Positions 1 to 8,698 of a DNA stretch of 64,000 bases are shown one piece after another. Source of the DNA: Acidobacteriota bacterium (GTDB lineage: Bacteria > Acidobacteriota > Thermoanaerobaculia > UBA5066); NCBI GenBank assembly GCA_008363385.1, contig RHKY01000014.1:30950-94949 (forward strand), in the 5' to 3' direction. The position numbers were made by a program, and so were the translations under genes. How positions within the stretch are numbered: position 1 is the first letter of the stretch; each line of letters opens with the position of its first letter. The notes below the pieces were generated by a model. The model made no database searches. It had not been told where the DNA came from and saw only the letters and a list, made by a program, of their open reading frames with translations.

Positions 1-822
1 CGGGTGGAGCTGGAGCGAGCGAAGCGGACGCTGGAGGAGCGCGTCGCCGAGCGGACGGCCGAGCTGAACCGCGTCAACGCCGAGCTGAAGAAGCGGGCCG
101 AGGAGCTCGCGATCGCCTCGCGGGCCAAGGACGAGTTCCTGACGTCCATCTCGCACGAGCTGAGGACGCCGCTCAACTCGATCATCGGCTTCACGCAGCT
201 GGTGCGCGACGGGCTCGCGGAGTCGCCCGCCGAGGCCGACTCGTTCCTCGACCAGGTCCTCTCCGCCTCGCGCCACCTCCTGAGCCTGATCAACGACGTC
301 CTCGACCTGGCCAAGCTCGAGGCGGGCAAGGTCGTCCTCGAGATGGCCGAGCTCTCCCCCGCGGAGGTGGCCCAGGAGGCGGTGGCCATGGTCGAGGCGC
401 TCGTGCGGGAGAAGGGGCTCGAGCTGCGCTGCGAGGTGGCGGAGGAGCTCCCGGCCGCGCGGGCGGACCGCGTCCGGCTCCGGCAGGTCCTCCTGAACCT
501 CCTGCAGAACGCGGTGAAGTTCACGGAGAAGGGGCAGGTCGTCCTCCGCGTGAGGGCGAGCGACGGCCGCCGCCGGGTCCTCTTCGAGGTGGAGGACTCC
601 GGGATCGGCATCCCCGAGGAGAAGCGCGCGCTCGTCTTCGAGAAGTTCATCCAGGCCGAGGCGGGGACGACGCGGCGGTTCGGGGGAACCGGCCTCGGCC
701 TGCCGATCTCGCGCCTCCTCGTCGAGGCGATGGGGGGCAAGATCGGCCTGGAGCCGGGGCCGCGGGGCGCCGGGACGCGCGTCTGGTTCACCGTCCCGAC
801 GCCCGGGCTCGAGGGGCGGTAG
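1..822 (+). CDS. Sensor histidine kinase, C-terminal part (5' end outside window)
   Basis: This is the last ~273 residues of a two-component histidine kinase. The frame is open at base 1, so the sensor region lies to the left of the window. A short coiled coil rich in Glu, Arg and Ala (residues ~1-40) leads into a HisKA dimerisation domain with the phospho-accepting His in SHELRTPL (~51). A HATPase_c domain follows, with N box LLNLLQNAVKF (~165), G1 DSGIGIP and G2 GGTGLGLPIS. It should autophosphorylate and pass phosphate to a response regulator, but no receiver domain or regulator gene follows in this window. The GTG at base 4 is unlikely to be the true start because the preceding codon is already coding-like. 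The signal sensed is unknown. Confidence 0.93.
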   Translation, partial: RVELERAKRTLEERVAERTAELNRVNAELKKRAEELAIASRAKDEFLTSISHELRTPLNSIIGFTQLVRDGLAESPAEADSFLDQVLSASRHLLSLINDVLDLAKLEAGKVVLEMAELSPAEVAQEAVAMVEALVREKGLELRCEVAEELPAARADRVRLRQVLLNLLQNAVKFTEKGQVVLRVRASDGRRRVLFEVEDSGIGIPEEKRALVFEKFIQAEAGTTRRFGGTGLGLPISRLLVEAMGGKIGLEPGPRGAGTRVWFTVPTPGLEGR

Positions 823-838
823 GCCCCGCCCGGCCGCG

Positions 839-1759
839 TCAGCCCGCGGGCGGCGCGGACGGGCCCCGGGGCTCGAAGCGGAGCTGGTCCCCGGCCAGCG
901 TCACGCGCGTCCCCGGAGGGACCGACGTCGTGAGCCAGACGCTCCCGCCGATCACGCTCCCCCGGCCGATCACGGTCTCTCCCCCCAGGATCGTCGCCTC
1001 GGCGTAGATGACGACGTCGTCCTCCACCGTCGGGTGGCGCTTGGCGCCGCGGATCAGCTTTCCCCTCTCGTCCTTCGGGAAGGAGAGGGCCCCGAGCGTG
1101 ACGCCCTGGTAGAGCTTCACCCGGTCGCCGATGTCGGTCGTCTCCCCGACGACGACGCCCGTGCCGTGGTCGACGAAGAAGCTCCGGCCGATCCGCGCCC
1201 CGGGGTGGATGTCGATGCCGGTCTCGTTGTGGGCGAACTCCGACAGGATCCGGGGGACGAGCGGCACGTCCAGGAGGTGGAGCTCGTGGGCGATCCGGTG
1301 CGTGAAGACCGCCTTGACGCCCGGGTACGCCAGGACGATCTCGTCCAGGCCCGAAGCCGCCGGGTCCCCGTCGTACGCGGCCTGCACGTCCTCCTCGATC
1401 CGTCCGGCGACCTCGGGCAGGCGCTCGAAGAGCGTCGCGACGATCTCGCGGGCCTCGGCGGAGCCGCCCCCGCGGCCGGCGATGGCCTTCTCCACCTGCG
1501 GCGTCAGGCGGAGGTGGATCCGGAACAGCACGTCGCCGAGGTGGTCGCGGAGGTTGTCGCGGTAGAGGAGCGTCTCGCCGAAGTAGCCCGGGTAGACGAC
1601 CTCCTGGAACAGCCGCAGGATCTCGATGATCTCCCGCTTCTGCGGGCGCGGAGGGTCTCCCACGGCCGAGAGCCGCCAGCGCCCCTCGACGCCGCCGACG
1701 TACCGGTCGATCGCCCGCCGGAGGCGCTGGCCCGTCTCCTCCTCGCGCGGCCGGCTCAT
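839..1759 (-). CDS. cysE: Serine O-acetyltransferase
   Basis: It transfers acetyl from acetyl-CoA to L-serine, giving O-acetylserine, the first step of cysteine synthesis in the cytoplasm. The 306 residues hold an N-terminal helical domain (~1-180) and a left-handed beta-helix of hexapeptide repeats (~183-285). The family signature lies around [11 protein letters not shown] and [13 protein letters not shown], which carries the catalytic Asp-His pair. The length matches the longer (EpsC/SrpH-like) form rather than the ~270-residue E. coli CysE. It lies 31 bp downstream of a TPR protein on the same strand, so co-transcription is possible. The transsulfuration-type enzyme at 31.7 kb is a plausible partner in sulfur amino acid metabolism. 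Confidence 0.9.
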   Translation of the reverse strand: MSRPREEETGQRLRRAIDRYVGGVEGRWRLSAVGDPPRPQKREIIEILRLFQEVVYPGYFGETLLYRDNLRDHLGDVLFRIHLRLTPQVEKAIAGRGGGSAEAREIVATLFERLPEVAGRIEEDVQAAYDGDPAASGLDEIVLAYPGVKAVFTHRIAHELHLLDVPLVPRILSEFAHNETGIDIHPGARIGRSFFVDHGTGVVVGETTDIGDRVKLYQGVTLGALSFPKDERGKLIRGAKRHPTVEDDVVIYAEATILGGETVIGRGSVIGGSVWLTTSVPPGTRVTLAGDQLRFEPRGPSAPPAG

Positions 1760-1790
1760 CCGCGGGGCGCCTCCCCGGCGCGCGCGGGCT

Positions 1791-2699
1791 TCACGGCCGC
1801 GCCCACGACGCGAGGAGGGCGCGCGCGTCCTCCTGGGCGCGTGCGTCCTCGACGGCCCACTCGGCCGCCGGCGTGTCCGCGATCAGGGCCTGGAGCATCG
1901 CCCGGGCCTCTCCCCGCGAGGCCTTCTCGTAGTCGTACAGGGCCTCGGCGAGGTAGAGGCGGTTGATGAAGTGGCGCGGGGCGAGCTCGACGGCCCGCCT
2001 CAGGTTCGAGAGCGCCTTCTCGCGCGACGCCCAGCCGGTGAGGAACGGGACGGCGGGCGTCTGGTGGTGCAGGCGCCCGAGGACGCGGTGGCCGCCGGCG
2101 TCGTCGAACGCCGGGTCGAGCGCGATGGCCGCCTCGCAGTAGTCCCGGATCTTGCCCGCCGCTCCCTGCTTGACCGCCGCCATCTTCCCGAACGCCAGCG
2201 ACCACTTGCCCCAGTCCACGGCCGCCCAGAGGAAGCTGGCGAGCGCGTCCGGGCGGCCCTTCACGAAGGGGACCAGCTGCGGCGGCGTCGCGTCCGAGAG
2301 CGACCGTCCGGCCGTGGCGGACGCCTGGCGCCGGATCTCCGCCAGGGCGTCCTCGCCGACGCGCTTCCCCTCTTCGAAGATCGCCTTCTTCCTCTCGAGG
2401 TCGGAGGTCGTGTACTCCCCCTTGAAGTAGAGCGCCCGCATCAGCCGCCAGCGCGCCGCCAGCGACGTCGGGTCCGAAGAGAGCGCCCTCCGGTAGGAGG
2501 CGAGACACGCCTCGATCGGCGCCTCGAGCGCCGTCCCCCCCTTCGCCCCCTCGGCGCGGCCTGCCCAGAGCCGGTCTCCCTCCTCGAGGGCGGCGGCGGC
2601 GCCGGGCGTCTCGGCCCGGGCGGGAGCGGCGCCGACGGCGGCGCCGGAGACGAGCAACGCCACGGAGACGGGGACGGGACCTCTGACCGATCGCGTCAT
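1791..2699 (-). CDS. Secreted TPR protein, TRAP-associated TatT-like
   Basis: A 302-residue exported helical-repeat protein. A signal peptide (residues ~1-29, ending APARAE) is followed by TPR-like helices, including [32 protein letters not shown] and [19 protein letters not shown]. This arrangement resembles the TatT family, periplasmic TPR proteins sometimes linked to TRAP transporters, but no TRAP permease or binding protein is nearby, so that link is only family-level. A TATCAT -10 box (2709-2714) ends 9 nt before the ATG, which suggests a leaderless or near-leaderless message. cysE follows on the same strand. Confidence 0.65.
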   Translation of the reverse strand: MTRSVRGPVPVSVALLVSGAAVGAAPARAETPGAAAALEEGDRLWAGRAEGAKGGTALEAPIEACLASYRRALSSDPTSLAARWRLMRALYFKGEYTTSDLERKKAIFEEGKRVGEDALAEIRRQASATAGRSLSDATPPQLVPFVKGRPDALASFLWAAVDWGKWSLAFGKMAAVKQGAAGKIRDYCEAAIALDPAFDDAGGHRVLGRLHHQTPAVPFLTGWASREKALSNLRRAVELAPRHFINRLYLAEALYDYEKASRGEARAMLQALIADTPAAEWAVEDARAQEDARALLASWARP

Positions 2700-2789
2700 G
2701 GCTCCAGGATGATAGGCGAGCCGGTCCGCCTACAATCCCCTGGCTCGGATCTTGCGGCCGACGCCGCCGGCCGACCACGAGGTGCCGAC

Positions 2790-3116
2790 ATGGCCGACCC
2801 CAGCCCGAAGCCCGAAGCCCCGACGCCGCTCCACGTGTCGATGGACGACCCGGTCGCCACCGGCGTCTACGTCAACTTCGCGAACATCATCCACAACCCC
2901 GCGGAGTTCGTGCTCGACTTCGGCCGGGTCGTCCCCGGACGGGCGGACGTGAGGATCCTCTCCCGGGTCCTCACCACTCCGTTCCACGCCAAGCAGCTGC
3001 TCAACGCCCTCGCCCAGAACGTCGCCCTCTACGAGAAGACGTTCGGCGCGATCCGGACCGATTTCGAGACCGCGCGACCCGAGGCGGCCCCTCCCGCCCC
3101 GGGCCGTCCCAACTGA
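2790..3116 (+). CDS. DUF3467 family small protein
   Basis: A 108-residue soluble protein. Its core matches the pattern of DUF3467 proteins: VYVNFANIIHNPAEFVLDFG near residue 30, then SRVLTTPFHAKQLLNALAQN. Both ends are Pro/Ala-rich and probably disordered. DUF3467 proteins are small, widespread and of unknown biochemical role. I chose the ATG at 2790 because the coding bias and family match begin just after it. A TACAAT box at 2732 could serve as its promoter with a ~45-nt leader. It is followed by the thioredoxin-fold gene on the same strand. Confidence 0.8.
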   Translation: MADPSPKPEAPTPLHVSMDDPVATGVYVNFANIIHNPAEFVLDFGRVVPGRADVRILSRVLTTPFHAKQLLNALAQNVALYEKTFGAIRTDFETARPEAAPPAPGRPN

Positions 3117-3159
3117 AGGGCGCCCTCCGCGCGCCCGGCCACCAGGAGACCGCCTGCCC

Positions 3160-3687
3160 GTGCGACCCCTCACGCCCGTCCTGGCCTTCGCCCTCCTCGC
3201 CGCCGCGCTGCCCGTCATCGCGGAGGGGCCTCCCGCCAAGCCCGGCAAGCCCGCCAAGCCCGCCAAGCCCGCTGCCACCGCCGCCGAGCCGGTCTACGAC
3301 CCGAACCTGTCGGGTCCCAAGGCGCTCGAGGCAGCCGCTCAGGCAGCCTTCCGGTCGGGCCGGCGGCTCTTCGTGAACTTCGGGACGAACGACTGCGCGG
3401 CGTGCCGCGTCGTCAACGACGTGATGCACGAGCCCCAGTTCTTCGAGGCCTTCGTCGAGCAGTTCGTCCCGGTCTTCATCGACGTCACCCCGGGGACGAA
3501 GAACGCCGAGCTCCTGGGGCCTTACGGCATCGACCGGACCCGCGGGCTCCCCGCCTGCGCGTACTTCGATTCCGACGGCACCCCGCTGGAGGTCGACAAG
3601 AGCGGCGAGCTGGCCGCGGCGGCCGGCCGCGGCAAGGAGGCGGTCCGGGAGTACCTCCTGAAGCGCTTCCGGACGAAGGCGGAGTAG
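3160..3687 (+). CDS. Secreted thioredoxin-fold protein
   Basis: A 175-residue exported thioredoxin-like protein. It has a signal peptide (~1-22), then a low-complexity linker of PGKPAKPAKPAKP repeats, then a thioredoxin domain. In the domain, LFVNFGTNDCAACRVV carries a CAAC redox motif and a later LPACAYF strand contains the conserved cis-Pro region. It probably works in the periplasm as a thiol-disulfide reductant or a cytochrome/metal-centre maturation factor. Substrates are unknown. The start is GTG at 3160, supported by an AGGAGA ribosome-binding site ~10 nt upstream. Confidence 0.8.
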   Translation: MRPLTPVLAFALLAAALPVIAEGPPAKPGKPAKPAKPAATAAEPVYDPNLSGPKALEAAAQAAFRSGRRLFVNFGTNDCAACRVVNDVMHEPQFFEAFVEQFVPVFIDVTPGTKNAELLGPYGIDRTRGLPACAYFDSDGTPLEVDKSGELAAAAGRGKEAVREYLLKRFRTKAE

Positions 3688-3731
3688 GCCCCGGACCCGC
3701 CTCCGCCCCGCGCGGCCCCGCCGGTGGCAGA

Positions 3732-4289
3732 ATGCGGGCAGTGCTCGACCCCGATCCCGGCGACCTCGTCCTCGCGGCCGGAGGCGACTCCGCGGCGCTC
3801 GGGCGGCTGCTGGGCCGCTGGAAGCAGCTCGTGTACGGCGTCTTCGAGCGCTGGGAAGAGCCCTCCGCCGCCGCGGAGGCCACGGTGCAGCTCTTCGTGG
3901 AGGCCCTCGAGAAGGCCGGCTCGTACGACCCGTCGGTGCCGTTCCGGGAGTGGCTCTTTTCGGCCGCATTCCGCCGTTTCCGGGAGGCCCGCCCGGTCGA
4001 GCAGGTCCCCCTCGCCCGCCTGCGGGAGTCGAGCGCTGCCCGGACCGCCTTCCTGCGCTCGGCGGTCGCCGCGCTCCCGCCCCGGGGCCGGGCGCTCTTC
4101 CTCTTCACACGGGTGGCCCGGCTCCCCCTCCCGGTGGCGGCTGCCGCCACAGGCCTCGACGAGGCCGGGTCCCGTGCGGCGCTCGTCTCGGCGATGGAGG
4201 AGCTCTCCCGCCGGCTGGCTCCCCTCCTCGAGCTGCTCCCGGAGGCGACGAGCCCCGTCACGCCCCCAAGGGCCGGGGAGCCCGCGTGA
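3732..4289 (+). CDS. Divergent sigma-70 family (ECF-like) factor
   Basis: A 185-residue protein read as a divergent RNA polymerase sigma factor. The N-terminal half (VYGVFERWEEPSAAAEATVQ and FREWLFSAAFRRFRE) matches the region 2 helices of ECF sigma factors in spacing. The C-terminal half (ALPPRGRALFLFTRV, then a helix-turn-helix-like stretch) fits region 4. The main support is context: the next gene overlaps it by 4 bp (GTGA) and encodes a membrane protein with a zinc-finger anti-sigma motif. A CAGAAT box (3728-3733) overlaps the ATG at 3732. By the leaderless pattern seen in this genome, the start may instead be the in-frame GTG at 3741. Confidence 0.6.
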   Translation: MRAVLDPDPGDLVLAAGGDSAALGRLLGRWKQLVYGVFERWEEPSAAAEATVQLFVEALEKAGSYDPSVPFREWLFSAAFRRFREARPVEQVPLARLRESSAARTAFLRSAVAALPPRGRALFLFTRVARLPLPVAAAATGLDEAGSRAALVSAMEELSRRLAPLLELLPEATSPVTPPRAGEPA

Positions 4290-5269
4290 CCTGCAACGAG
4301 CTCCGCGCGCGCCTCGCCGACCCGGCCTCCGCCTCGCACGGCGGCCACGCGGCCGTCGTCGACCACCTCGGCGGGTGCGCGGACTGCCGGAGCATGGCTC
4401 GCGCCTTCGGGACGCTCGAGCGGCTCTTCCGGCCCGAAGCCGCGGGTCAGGCCCCGGCCGACCTGGACCGGCGGGTGACCGACCGGATCCTCTCCCGCAG
4501 CGCCTCTCCCGGCGGTGGGACGCGCGTCCGGGCGACGCAGCTCGTCGTCGTGGCCGCCGCCGTGGCGACGCTGGCGATCGTCGCGGTCCTGGCGCTGCGG
4601 CGTGGCCCCGCGCCCGCGGCGTCCGCCGGGCCCACGGCCGCACCCTCACCGAGCGCACCGCCCGCGGTCAGACAGATCGAAGCGCCGCCGCCGATCCTCG
4701 CCGTCAACCGGGGACCGGTCTCCGTCCTCGGTCCCCCGCTCTCGGAGGCGGAGCGAGATCGTGCCGCCGCCCTCGCCGACCTCGGCTTCCTCCGCTCGAT
4801 CCCGCTGCTGCTGCAGCTCGACCCGCTCTTCCCGGACGACGGTGGCTCCGGGCCGGTGGGTCCCGACCTCCCGGCCCCCAGGGGGGGCGCGACGGGCCCG
4901 CCGGACACACCGGAGCGGCGCGTGGCCCGCACGGAGGAGTGGAGGATGCTCCCGCCTGCGGACCGCGAGCTCCTCGCCAGCGTCGACGCCGAGTTCCGGA
5001 CGCGCTCGCCGCGCGCCCGACGCCTGCTCCTCGACCGTTGGGCCGTCCTCTCCTCGCTCGGGCCGGAGGAGCGAGCGGGCGTCACCCGGCTGGCCGCCCG
5101 CTTCGAGGAGCTCGATCCCGCACGCCTGGCGGCGCTGAAGTCCGAGTTCCGAAGGATCGGCTCCCAGCCGGCGGAGAAGCGCGCGACGCTCTGGAAGGCG
5201 CACCCCTTCGCCCGGAGCCTGACCGGTCAGGAGCTGCAGGGCGGAGCGAAGCTCCTCGCCTCCTGGTGA
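4286..5269 (+). CDS. Membrane anti-sigma factor with DUF3106-like domain
   Basis: A 327-residue protein translationally coupled (GTGA overlap) to the sigma-like gene. The N-terminus has a HLGGCADC motif typical of zinc-binding anti-sigma domains, spaced like HxxxCxxC. A single membrane segment lies at ~92-110 (QLVVVAAAVATLAIVAVLAL). A Pro/Ala-rich linker and a helical extracytoplasmic region follow; its repeated L..W..LSSLGPEER pattern is like DUF3106. The likely role is to hold the sigma factor at the membrane until an envelope signal releases it. The DUF3106-like part would be the sensor. Function is inferred from architecture and gene order. Confidence 0.75.
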   Translation: MTCNELRARLADPASASHGGHAAVVDHLGGCADCRSMARAFGTLERLFRPEAAGQAPADLDRRVTDRILSRSASPGGGTRVRATQLVVVAAAVATLAIVAVLALRRGPAPAASAGPTAAPSPSAPPAVRQIEAPPPILAVNRGPVSVLGPPLSEAERDRAAALADLGFLRSIPLLLQLDPLFPDDGGSGPVGPDLPAPRGGATGPPDTPERRVARTEEWRMLPPADRELLASVDAEFRTRSPRARRLLLDRWAVLSSLGPEERAGVTRLAARFEELDPARLAALKSEFRRIGSQPAEKRATLWKAHPFARSLTGQELQGGAKLLASW

Positions 5270-5308
5270 GGCCTCCCTCGCTCCCCTGGACACGGCGGAC
5301 ACCGGGGG

Positions 5309-5373
5309 GTAGGCGCGCAGCGCCGTAGGGGGGATCGGCACGCTGCCGACCCCCCTGGACACCAGCGCCTACC
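5309..5373. terminator. Nested inverted repeat between convergent genes
   Basis: The inner hairpin pairs GGGGGG-a-TCGGCA with TGCCGA-CCCCCC around a CGC loop (~5329-5357). It is enclosed by outer arms GGTAGGCGC and GCGCCTACC. The structure lies in the gap between the anti-sigma gene (+) and the HEAT-repeat gene (-), and its right arm overlaps the latter's stop codon. CCTGGACAC occurs on both sides. A bidirectional terminator is the simplest reading. Confidence 0.6.
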
Positions 5374-6151
5374 GCGCCGCTTCCACCGGCGGCGGCGTCG
5401 CCAGGGCGGCCTGCGCCTCGAGCTTGGCGATCAGCGCCGCGCGCCGCGCGGCGTCCAGGTTCTCCGAGCCTGCCCGCAAGATGTCCGGGTTGCCGTCGAC
5501 GGACCTCCGGAAGAGGAAGTCCTGCACGGCCTTGGCGTCGATGCGCGTGGCGTTCCGCAGGAGCGCCGCGACTTCCGCCACGAGGACCGGGTGGTCCTCG
5601 TTGAGGAGCAGCTCGCAGATCTCCAGCGTCGGCGCCACGTCGCGTCGGCCGTCCGAGATCAGTGCCGAAACGCTCAGCACGGCCAGGCACCGACGCCCGA
5701 CGCTCCTCGTCCGGGCCCACTTCCTCACGGTCGCCAGGCGGCTCGTGTCCTGCACGAGGAGCGGCGAGACGACGAGGGGCCCGAGGGCCGCGGCGACGTC
5801 CAGGTCGTCGAGGGAGGCCACCCACTTGTCGACGTGGGTGAACAGCGCGGGCGTGAAGTCGGCCTGATGGTTCGCCAGGACCTCGACCGCCACGAGGATC
5901 TCCTCGCGGACTTTCCTGGCGAAGGCCGCGTCGACCAAGGCCACGGCCCCGGCGAGGTCGGCCGGAACACCGCCGGACTCCGCGAGGAACCGGGCGATCT
6001 GCTTGACGTCGGCGAGCCGTACCCCCAAGCTCCGGAAGCCGGACTTCCCGGAGCCCGCGACAGGGCGGGGCTTCTCGGTGGTCTTGTCGTCGAGGGCCTT
6101 CCGGATCGCCTTGATCGTCGTGGCTACGGCCGTGCTGGTGCTCTTGGCCAT
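5369..6151 (-). CDS. HEAT-repeat protein, AlkD-like
   Basis: About 260 residues made almost entirely of helix pairs in the HEAT/ARM style, for example LAGAVALVDAAFARKVREE and VLVAEVAALLRNATRID. The order and size resemble the DNA alkylation repair (AlkD/AlkC) superfamily, including a conserved Trp-Ala in VRKWARTRSVG. I see no unambiguous catalytic Asp/Trp set, so the glycosylase assignment is tentative. The ATG at 6151 is preferred over an upstream GTG (6175) because a GAGGTT ribosome-binding site sits ~10 nt before it. No repair partner is adjacent. Confidence 0.6.
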   Translation of the reverse strand: MAKSTSTAVATTIKAIRKALDDKTTEKPRPVAGSGKSGFRSLGVRLADVKQIARFLAESGGVPADLAGAVALVDAAFARKVREEILVAVEVLANHQADFTPALFTHVDKWVASLDDLDVAAALGPLVVSPLLVQDTSRLATVRKWARTRSVGRRCLAVLSVSALISDGRRDVAPTLEICELLLNEDHPVLVAEVAALLRNATRIDAKAVQDFLFRRSVDGNPDILRAGSENLDAARRAALIAKLEAQAALATPPPVEAAR

Positions 6152-6227
6152 CGGAGCGAACCTCAAGTTTATCACGTTCGCCCCTCGGCCTGACCACGAA
6201 TCGAGACCACGTCGCCGCGTTCCTCCT

Positions 6228-7013
6228 TCAGATAGGCCGCAGCATTCCGCGTGCCGGAATCGGTACCCCGGGGAACAGCTCTGCCTGAACGGGGGTCCGG
6301 CCCGTCACCTCGCCGACGATCGCAAGTCGCTTCTGCGGAAAGAGTTGACTACTCGTCGCGCCCCGGCGGCGAGTCGCCGCCCCGGGTGGGCTCGACGGCT
6401 GTCGGAGGAGAGCCGGACGGGACGGGGCTGCCTTTCTGGCCGGAAGCGGCCCAGGCGCCCTGAGCGCGCTGGCCCTCTGGGCGGCGACGAGGTCCGAAGT
6501 GGCGCCCGAGAACGGCGGGACCCCGTCCATCCGCTCACGCGCGCCGGCCCCGCTGCCGACGAAGGCCGCCGAGCAGGGCGGCTCCGGGACCGACGAGACC
6601 CGGTCCGCGAGCCAGACGAGCCTCTCGGCTCGCCGGGCCGCGACGCCCGGCGGGACCTTGACGTGGAGGTAGCCCCGGTACCCCAGTCGGAGCCGGAGCA
6701 CCTCCGCGAGCGCCAAGATCCGGCTGGCCGCGCCGTCCGGGTCCGCCGGTAGCCCGGCCGTCAGGTAGACGCCGTCGCACCGGCCTCGCCTGTACAGCGT
6801 CAGGATCTGTCTTCCGAGGGCCAGCGGATCCTCCCACCCCGCCCCCAGGCTGTCGGCGAAAGGACACCGCTTGCACTCGAAACGGCAGGCGCCCGGAACG
6901 AGGAGGCGCAGGACCCTCCGGCCGCCGGCGCCAGCGACGATCGAGCGGGCCAGCCGCCCGGTCCCGAGCCTCGAATCGGGTTGGACCGCGGGACCATGGG
7001 TCGAGGATTCCAT
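6228..7013 (-). pseudogene. Truncated radical SAM protein (putative DNA-repair linked type)
   Basis: The first ~145 residues look like the radical SAM proteins often paired with uracil-DNA glycosylases. They have a CRFECKRCPF cluster motif (CxxxCxxC, residues ~43-50), GVYLTAGLPADPDGAASRI, then YRGYLHVKVPPGVAARRAE and LVWLADRVSS. The family continues past this point with the rest of the barrel, but here similarity stops abruptly. The remaining ~115 residues are low-complexity Arg/Pro/Ala sequence with no barrel strands. No other frame restores the domain. I read it as a decayed or 3'-replaced gene. A TACATT box (7022-7027) lies 8 nt before the ATG, so it may still be transcribed. Confidence 0.6.
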
Positions 7014-7084
7014 ACGTCGTCAATGTAGGCGTAAATAAGACGTAAGTCAACCCCGCCGCTCGGACCAGGAGGCAGATCACCGCG

Positions 7085-8215
7085 TCAAGGCCCCGGGGCT
7101 CCCGCCGGCGACCGGCGGATCACTCCTCCGCCGAGGACTCGCTCGGGCCGGCCGGGATCGTAGAAGACGGCGGCCTGGCCGGGCGCCGCGGCCCGGACAG
7201 GCTCGTCGAAAAAGAGGCGGGCGGGGCCGCCGTTCCGCAGGCACCCCTCGGTCGGCCCGAGCCAGGCCTGCTGCTCGCCGTGCCGCGACCGGACGCGCGC
7301 CAGGACCCTCAGCTCGGCGGGTGGCGCGCTCGGAGCGACGAAGCGCAGGCCGGACAGGAGGACCTCCCGGGAGAGGAGGTCCGCTTCCCCGCCCACCACC
7401 ACGCGGCTCGAGCCGGCGTCGATCCCCACGACGTAGAGCGGCTCCCCGCCAGCGACCCCGAGCCCTCGGCGCTGGCCCACCGTGAAGCCGATCACGCCCG
7501 CGTGGCGGCCCAGCGGGGCTCCGCGGCGGTCCACCACGTCCCCGTCGAGAGCCGGCAGGCGGATCCCGAGCGAGCCGGCCTCCCGGAGGATGAAGTCGGC
7601 CGGGCGCTCGCCCGCGCGCAGGAAGCAGACCTCCTGGGAGTCGGGCTTGTCCCAGTTCGGGAGGCCCGCCTCCCGGGCGATCCCGCGGACGTCCGCCTTC
7701 CGGAGGTCTCCGACGGGGAAACGCGCCCGGCGAAGCTGCTCCGCCGACAGCCCCCAGAGGAAGTAGCTCTGGTCCCGCGAGGCGTCCCGGCCCTTCAGGA
7801 GGAGGACCTCCCCGGAGCCGCCGTCCACCTCCGTCCGGGCGTAGTGGCCGGTGGCGACGCTCTCGCACCCGAGCGCCTGGGCCCGCTCCAGGAGGGCGTC
7901 GAACTTCAGGTCCGTGTTGCAGGCCTGGCACGGGATCGGCGTCTCCCCTGCGAGGTAGCTCTCCGCGAACGGGCGGACGACGGCCTCCCGGAACCGCTCC
8001 TCGAGGTTCAGGACGTAGTGCGGGATCCCGATCCTCTCGGCCGCCCGGCGAGCCGTCGAGAGGTCCTCCAGCGTGCAGCAGCGGCCCTCCTCCCGCCCGT
8101 CGCCCCCGCCCCACAGGTGCATCGAGAGGCCGACGACCTCGGCCCCCTGGCGGGCCAGGAGGAGCGCGGCCGCCGACGAGTCGACGCCGCCCGACATCGC
8201 CACCGCGATCCGCAC
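7085..8215 (-). CDS. mnmA: tRNA-specific 2-thiouridylase MnmA
   Basis: It thiolates U34 of tRNA-Lys, -Glu and -Gln in the cytoplasm, using ATP and sulfur delivered by a cysteine desulfurase relay. The 376 residues show the N-type ATP pyrophosphatase P-loop SGGVDSSAAALLL near the start. The first catalytic Cys is in CQACNTDLKF (~105) and the second in SQEVCFLRAG (~200). The central domain contains the family stretch GFTVGQRRGLGV. The start is GTG at 8215, 7 nt after a TAGAAT box (8223-8228), which fits a leaderless transcript. Length is normal for the family. Confidence 0.95.
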   Translation of the reverse strand: MRIAVAMSGGVDSSAAALLLARQGAEVVGLSMHLWGGGDGREEGRCCTLEDLSTARRAAERIGIPHYVLNLEERFREAVVRPFAESYLAGETPIPCQACNTDLKFDALLERAQALGCESVATGHYARTEVDGGSGEVLLLKGRDASRDQSYFLWGLSAEQLRRARFPVGDLRKADVRGIAREAGLPNWDKPDSQEVCFLRAGERPADFILREAGSLGIRLPALDGDVVDRRGAPLGRHAGVIGFTVGQRRGLGVAGGEPLYVVGIDAGSSRVVVGGEADLLSREVLLSGLRFVAPSAPPAELRVLARVRSRHGEQQAWLGPTEGCLRNGGPARLFFDEPVRAAAPGQAAVFYDPGRPERVLGGGVIRRSPAGAPGP

Positions 8216-8256
8216 GCGGGCGATTCTACGGACCCGCTCCCGCGAGGTTTGGCAGA

Positions 8257-8583
8257 ATGACGGCGATGGGCTCGCCGCGCCTCCTCTCCGACGCCGAGGT
8301 CGCCGAGCGCCTGGCGGCGCTCCCCTCGTGGTCCCATTCGGGCGGCCGGCTCCGGCGGAGCTACCACTTCCGTGACTTCTCAGAGGCGTTCGGCTGGATG
8401 TGCCGGGTGGCCCTCGTCGCCGAGAAGCTCTGCCACCACCCGGACTGGTCGAACGTCTACTCCCGCGTGACCGTGGAGCTCCACACCCACGACGCCGGGG
8501 GCGTCACGGAGCGAGACGTCGAGCTGGCCCGCGAGATGGACCAGCTGTTCGGCGACCACGGACCCGCCGCCCGCCCGCTCTGA
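8257..8583 (+). CDS. phhB: Pterin-4a-carbinolamine dehydratase
   Basis: A ~108-residue enzyme that dehydrates 4a-hydroxytetrahydrobiopterin to quinonoid dihydropterin, recycling the cofactor of aromatic amino acid hydroxylases. The family core is complete: FGWMCRVALVAEKLCHHPDW followed by SNVYSRVTVELHTHDAGG and VTERDVELAREMDQL. No phenylalanine hydroxylase gene is in the window, so a stand-alone or moonlighting role is possible. A CAGAAT box (8253-8258) overlaps the first ATG. By the leaderless pattern the true start may be the in-frame ATG at 8266. Confidence 0.9.
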   Translation: MTAMGSPRLLSDAEVAERLAALPSWSHSGGRLRRSYHFRDFSEAFGWMCRVALVAEKLCHHPDWSNVYSRVTVELHTHDAGGVTERDVELAREMDQLFGDHGPAARPL

Positions 8584-8660
8584 CCGTTCCCGTCCGCCTC
8601 CCTCGGGGCACACCGACGACCCGCGCGAGCGGTCCCGCCTTGCCGTGGCGGAGTGGGCTG

Positions 8661-8694
8661 CCGGGGGAACCCGCACGGTACCGGGTTCCCCCGG
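8661..8694. terminator. Perfect 13-bp GC hairpin between convergent genes
   Basis: Left arm CCGGGGGAACCCG (8661-8673) and right arm CGGGTTCCCCCGG (8682-8694) enclose an 8-nt loop. It lies between phhB (+) and the cytochrome b gene (-), 5 bp from the latter's stop, so it can end transcripts from both sides. The outer GGGGGA/TCCCCC arms match other hairpins in the window. Confidence 0.75.
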
Positions 8695-8698
8695 TCCA

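Noticed and set aside
1034-3116. Long plus-strand frames opposite cysE and the TPR gene
   Set aside because: They are complementary to genes with strong motifs; only the last part (2790-3116) is a real gene (DUF3467).
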